Assembly (NCBI RefSeq): GCF_020085105.1
Contig: NC_058055.1
Coordinates: forward strand, 13,097,822 to 13,161,821
Length of the DNA: 64,000 nt
Direction: 5' to 3'
Origin: Siniperca chuatsi
Taxonomy: Eukaryota > Chordata > Actinopteri > Centrarchiformes > Sinipercidae
The position numbers were made by a program, and so were the translations under genes. The notes beneath the pieces were generated by a model that saw only the letters and a program-made list of their open reading frames with translations, was not told where the DNA came from and did no database searches. Positions 59,240 through 64,000 of this stretch are shown here, piece by piece. How positions within the stretch are numbered: position 1 is the first letter of the stretch; each line of letters begins with the position of its first letter.

Positions 59240-62020
59240 TGTGTGCTGCTGTGCAGAAATAAGCAGAAATAAGGAGATGGGGGATTGGAGAGGAAAATGT
59301 GGGTGCCACAAATGAGTATCCTGGTTTCAAGTACTGCACTTAAGTACAGTTTTAAGGTACTTGTACTTTACTTGAATATTTCCATTTTCTTCTACTTTAT
59401 ACTTTGTAAAAGTAAACTAGTATGAAGCATTAAGGTTTATCATTTATTTGTTTCTGTTACTCTGTATGCCTTGTAATTGTATTGACCCAAGTACAACGAT
59501 TGCCACATCATGCACATGCAGGATGTGCAGTACATCCCTGAGAAGCGTCTTTGTAACTAGCTTGTGATAAAATCATGGCCTCTTGTGTTTACCATGAAGG
59601 GTAAAATAGATGTGGAATTATGACTTAGATAAAATCTGTTAGTTCCCTATGGGATAATTGTCTCATATGAGCAGCTGAAGGCCAATTACTTCAACTCTTC
59701 TGTGTTTTGTGCTCATTATGTGTTCAGTGTTCCACTACACTACATTTCAGTGAGAAATATTGTACTTTTTACTTCACTGAATTTTTTTCTGGCAGCTGTA
59801 GATACTGGTTACTTTGCATATTTTGCTGATTATTTTCATACAAAACATATACTGCTTTTAAAACAAGATGCACTGTTCAGTGAAAAAAAAAAGTTTCATA
59901 TTATTAGAAAAAGTAAATAAGATCTAGTTGGAATATTTCAACTAATGTCAAAATGTTTTAATATCATTCTTGTGCCAGGACCTGCTGTATTTTGTCTTGG
60001 GCCCTACAACAGATATTCCATCAACTCAGGTGTGTTAATTGATAATTAATGTCACCTCCTCCACTTGTTAGAGATTATGGCCCACTTCAGTGTCCACCCT
60101 TACTCACTGACTCTGACTTTGACGAAGTCCGCAGGGGTTCAGGGTTGTCCCACTGTGAATTTGGCTCTCCTTTTTTCTCTCGTTTGTCTGATGATGAGAT
60201 GATCGTGACTTACAAATATATTGATTTGGTCCAACTTATTTAACAGGGTGTGAAGTACAAATAGTCCAGTTCATTAAACCACATACAGTCTGAAATATCA
60301 GCCTTGCACTTTAGTGTCCACACTAATGTCTCTGTCCGGGTGACGTGACGTGACATGATTTCATAAAGTGCTGTCCCACTCCTCCAGTCATCCAATAGTT
60401 GAAATTGAAATTTATCCCCAACAATTTGGGATAAAAGAAAACAAACAATACAGTAGAAAACAATGCAACAGAGCAGAAAGATTTTTATCTTCAGACCAAA
60501 GAGATGTAAGCTGAAGCTACAACATTGTGACTACCTAACTGAAGTACAGTAATTTCTTACATTAGGATTAGCAAATCCTTTCTTTTAAGAAGCTGGAACC
60601 ATGAAATGTTTAGTATTTTTACATGAAAAATAACAATACAATTTCATTTCATTTCAGTTCTAATTGTATATACTGTTAATCTATAACAAAGCATCATATT
60701 TTATAAATTCTTCAAATGATTTGTGTGTAAAATCTTAATTTGAGTAATTTGGCTCTGGGTTATTTTATGAGGGCTGTGATTTGTCAAATTTATAAACATG
60801 TTTTTTATTGACCTTCTTTTTGGAGAAATATTGCAGGGATTGGATAATTGGACAAAATTGCCAGATGTCACACATAGCAGGGACTGGTTGGATTTGTGTT
60901 AAAGTAATAATTGATAATGATAATTCCCATTTATTACAACTTGGGTCTGATTTTTGTAGATTTGTCCACAGTTTCTATTGTTAAATTGCAATGTCAAAAA
61001 TTCCTGCAGGGATTGTAATGCTGGGAGCTGCTGCAGACGAAATAAGATGCACACACACATATATTCACGTACAGTAGCCTATATGTAGATCTCAACTAAC
61101 ACACTACGTTGAGAGAGATTCACAGCACTGTCTACTGGAATGGGTTGGTAGTTCATTCGACTAGGAGCATTACTTTCACCTGCTGCTGTCAGTCATGCTG
61201 TAAGACTCAGATTTACTTGAGATGCATTCAAAGTTGTGCCTACACTTCAAGAGAAAGAGTTGGTTCATCCTTGTCTTACATATTTCTGACATAGGCCCCC
61301 TCGTCCAAGGCACAAGTCAGCACAGGCTTGACCACCTGTCCTTATCTTTCTGACAGGAGCACAATATTTTGCCAGAGCATATTTACTGTCATTGTTTTTA
61401 GGAATATATGCTGCTTACATTTACCAGCTGCTCCTAAAACTCTCAGCTGGGGTTTCTCCTGCTTTGATAAAGGCGATGGCCTTCCCTCTCTGCAGAGGCC
61501 TCTGGTTCAGATGAGATCTCAGGGGATACCGCCTTTGTCATCGGAATGTGGTGGCATCAAAATAATCACCTCCCCAGGGTTTTCAGCTGGGTAACATGGT
61601 GCCACAACCCCATCCCGTCAAAAGAGACTGGGTGGGTTCTGCAGATTAATTGAATCTTAAATTTGGTATGTTAAAGTGTGGGCTGCTAACTTCTAGATAT
61701 CTCATCCTCAGGATAGACACAATTACATAATATTACCTATATAACATTTTTCGGAACCATTTTCTAATGAGCCACCCTTTATTAATGTTTTATAAGCTGC
61801 CTGCATTTACCGGGACAGCTCTTTAAATGTTAGTTACATTATATACAAAACAGTATGTTAGCACTAGAATAATCAACGATCACAGCAAGCGCAGCATAGG
61901 ACAGCACGGCACAGTCTGGTTGGGAGACAGGAAAGAGGAGGAGCAAAACCGGCATTGGTTGGTGCCATTTTAAAGTAGGGGCCATCAGTCTCTAGTCCAA
62001 TTGGCAGCCACCACCTGCAA
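59240..62020. other. Intergenic trpc6-angptl5, no gene seen
   Basis: Short frames such as 60049-60243 lack an ATG, splice context or known motifs. 61420-61620 is a more GC-balanced patch without a clear frame. Confidence 0.4.
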
Positions 62021-62021
62021 C

Positions 62022-62850
62022 CATAGACTGTATAAAAGAAGTGGACGTAGTCACCGTGACGTCACCCATTGGTTTTTGGACTACCGTTTGGAAGCCTCGA
62101 GATTAGCATTTTGGCCATCGCCATCTTGGTTTTTTGTTTTTTTTTTGTTTTTTTTTGCAACCAGTGACCAGAAGTGACATATTTGGAGCTGGGGAGCATA
62201 GCGAAATTATCAGCTAGCGCTAGCTAGGTTAGCAAGGTGCATCCATAATTCACGTTCACTGTGATATTAATTGGTATGCTAATGTTGGCTAGCAAAAAAC
62301 AGACTTAAAACAAAATGAACTTACCAGGGAAAAAATGAAAACCTGACTCCTTAGAGTGGCTTTGAGTCAGTCTATGCTTTTAGTACAACCGAAGGCTGAA
62401 CAAGACATTTTTAGGCGACCAAAATTTTACAATTAACTTTCATGAACTGAAAACACACTGTGAAAGGTGTTAGTTCTTAGACGAAAACACCAACAGCACC
62501 CAAAAACAAGTTCACGGCAGTGGATACTCATCACCCCTATCCTGATTGACAGGTCGCTGTGGTAGTGACTTGTCAATCACAAGGTAGCCCCACCCTAAAG
62601 CATACCCTGCTTTATCGTCTATTTTACTCTAAATGTGACCATAATTTACAAAATGAACATCATGCTGTATTGAAGACGACTTGAAACTAGAGATTGAGAC
62701 CATAAACTCATTAGGAAAGTGTTTTCTGAGTAATAAATCACGTGAGAAGTAGAGTCATTTTCTCATTGACTTCTATACAATCTGACTTCTTTTTGCAACC
62801 AGTGGAGTCGCCCCATGCTGGACATTAGAAAGACTGCAAGTTTAAGTCAC
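62022..62850 (+). repeat. Dispersed 'atagactgtataaa' fish repeat
   Basis: It begins catagactgtataaaagaag, then tggacgtagtcaccgtgacg, with the phrase tggccatcgccatcttgg, and ends gtggagtcgccccatgctgg before aagactgcaagtttaagtca. From memory this order of blocks belongs to a high-copy family in percomorph genomes, presumably non-autonomous. A poly-T stretch lies at 62128-62157. Confidence 0.65.
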
Positions 62851-63004
62851 TAACGCATTTGCTTCACTTTTCCATGTCCCGGAGGTTGCCGCCTGCCTGC
62901 AACTCAACACACTGGGAAAAACACAGCAGCGTGAACAGCACCACCCTCAGGCAGGGAGGAAAAACAGTACCGAAAATACACAGTAGCTCAAATACAAATG
63001 ACTC

Positions 63005-63190
63005 AGGGTCACTAATGGTTTTATTAAGGGTTAATAAATCATTCACCTGTGACTTATAAAACACATCTTGGCAACCTAAAACTTACTCTTATTAATGGCG
63101 TATACCTGATCAATAAAGCATTTAGTTATTAAACCTTAATAAAGCCATTGGTTACAACTTACAATCATTTTATAAAGAGCGCCTTTAAAC
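63005..63190 (-). repeat. Fold-back dispersed repeat, copy 2
   Basis: Reverse-orientation relative of 5370-5600, sharing ttacaacttacaa, taataaagcc, aaagcat, cttattaat and ggcaacc blocks in the same order. Confidence 0.55.
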
Positions 63191-63607
63191 AAAATGGTAA
63201 CCAATTTGTTTTGGTGGGGGTTTTTTCTCTTCTTGAAGGAATTGAGGAAAGAATGACAGAAACTTTGGACATACTGTATATGCATTACAAATAAAAAGTA
63301 GTTATTTATTATAACAGTTTGCAAAACTGACATAGACATAATAATAATAAATGGAAGTAAATAAAATATTTAAAATATGACTCCTCTACTGCAAACCATT
63401 GCAATAGTCCTACAATTAATACTATATTGCAATAATGTTTTAGACTGTGTTAGAAAGATGTTTAATTGACTCAGTGTGTCCAGGTATAATTGTCCTTAAG
63501 GAAATGAGGAATTTAATTGTCCTTAAAGGAATATTTTCAGAACAGGTGATTGGTTACAATGAGGTGAAACAATGAAAATGAGACATCCTCTCATCCTTCC
63601 ATCCTGT

Positions 63608-63613
63608 TTTATT
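63608..63613 (-). promoter_or_regulatory. angptl5: Candidate angptl5 polyadenylation signal
   Basis: AATAAA on minus lies 100 bases past the angptl5 stop. Confidence 0.55.
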
Positions 63614-63712
63614 AAAACTGCAGGTTGTACAAAGATGCAGTGCAACTTAAACAATATGTGCTTTCTTCCTGTCTCTCTCTGTTTCTCCTCCTCTACCACC
63701 TCCTCCTCTCCG

Positions 63713-64000
63713 TCAATTATTGGTTGCAATCCTCCTGATCTTCATTGTGACGGATTTGATGGTGTGAAGGACTCCATTCTGTCTCCAGGTGTCCCACAGG
63801 ATGTGCATCCTCTGGCCCCAGTTCTGCTCTGCATCTTCAGGTGAGCCGTTGAGATTTGCCAGGCCACACTGGTTGAACCACCATCCTGTCTGGTTGTGCT
63901 GAGTGCTGCAGCTCTCCACCGTGCGGTTGTCCATGGAGCAGAAAGGATTACAGCCGTCATTGTCCACATCCGAGGCGCTGAAAGGAGCCGTGTCCTGGTT
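63713..64000 (-). CDS. angptl5: Angiopoietin-like 5, C-terminal end of fibrinogen domain (partial)
   Basis: The last 95 codons and stop of a minus-strand gene run off the window edge. The peptide is the end of a fibrinogen C-terminal domain: PFSASDVDNDGCNPFC, then GWWFNQCGLANLNG (the typical WWF.CG.ANLNG core with its Cys) and a closing TIKSVTMKIRRI. The CNPFCSM..VESC spacing and KSV.MKIRR ending resemble ANGPTL5, and human ANGPTL5 is the neighbour of TRPC6, which supports the name. The protein would be secreted. Another fibrinogen-domain protein cannot be fully excluded from this fragment. Confidence 0.8.
   Translation of the reverse strand, partial: NQDTAPFSASDVDNDGCNPFCSMDNRTVESCSTQHNQTGWWFNQCGLANLNGSPEDAEQNWGQRMHILWDTWRQNGVLHTIKSVTMKIRRIATNN

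Noticed and set aside
60049-60243. 64-codon frame with acidic phrase SDFDEV
   Set aside because: No ATG start, no splice signals or known motif.

Overview
The window is nuclear DNA from a ray-finned fish, most likely a spiny-rayed (percomorph) teleost. The evidence is protein-coding genes split into many short GT-AG exons, long AT-rich introns, abundant (CA)n/(TG)n microsatellites and several dispersed repeat families that recur within the window. There are no bacterial operons, CRISPR arrays or tRNA genes that I can see.

Layout, left to right. 1-9300 is gene-poor and repeat-rich. thy1 (GPI-anchored Ig glycoprotein) lies on + at about 9300-11105. bud13 (RES-complex splicing factor) is on + at 12563-16596 with ten exons. 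A promoter-like CpG stretch sits near 18300-18460. snrnp35 (U11/U12-35K of the minor spliceosome) is a single-exon CDS on + at 19777-20484. The 3' half of a minus-strand gene I cannot name lies at 22481-24751 (four exons with matching phases, 204 residues). A promoter region at about 26640-27149 contains a perfect RFX X-box. arhgap42/GRAF3 (BAR-PH-RhoGAP-SH3) is on + at 27150-43661 with 24 coding exons (987 residues). trpc6 is on - at 44773-57810 with 14 coding exons (880 residues), tail-to-tail with arhgap42. The last 95 codons of angptl5 are on - at 63713-64000, cut by the window edge.

All exon chains given here close in frame: phases match at every junction and each chain ends at a stop. 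The order arhgap42-trpc6-angptl5 matches the human 11q22 neighbourhood, which supports the TRPC6 and ARHGAP42 calls over their paralogues. thy1 and bud13 are also human 11q genes; snrnp35 is on a different human chromosome.

Functionally the genes do not form one pathway. bud13 and snrnp35 both serve splicing. arhgap42 (a RhoA GAP of smooth muscle) and trpc6 (a diacylglycerol-gated cation channel of smooth muscle and podocytes) both act on contractility. The most unusual items are the unnamed minus-strand gene with an X-box beyond its 5' side, a 0.7-kb long-terminal-inverted-repeat element inside trpc6 intron 10, a second fold-back structure downstream of bud13, and a degenerate minisatellite upstream of arhgap42. 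I found no convincing LTR retrovirus-like or Polinton-like element.
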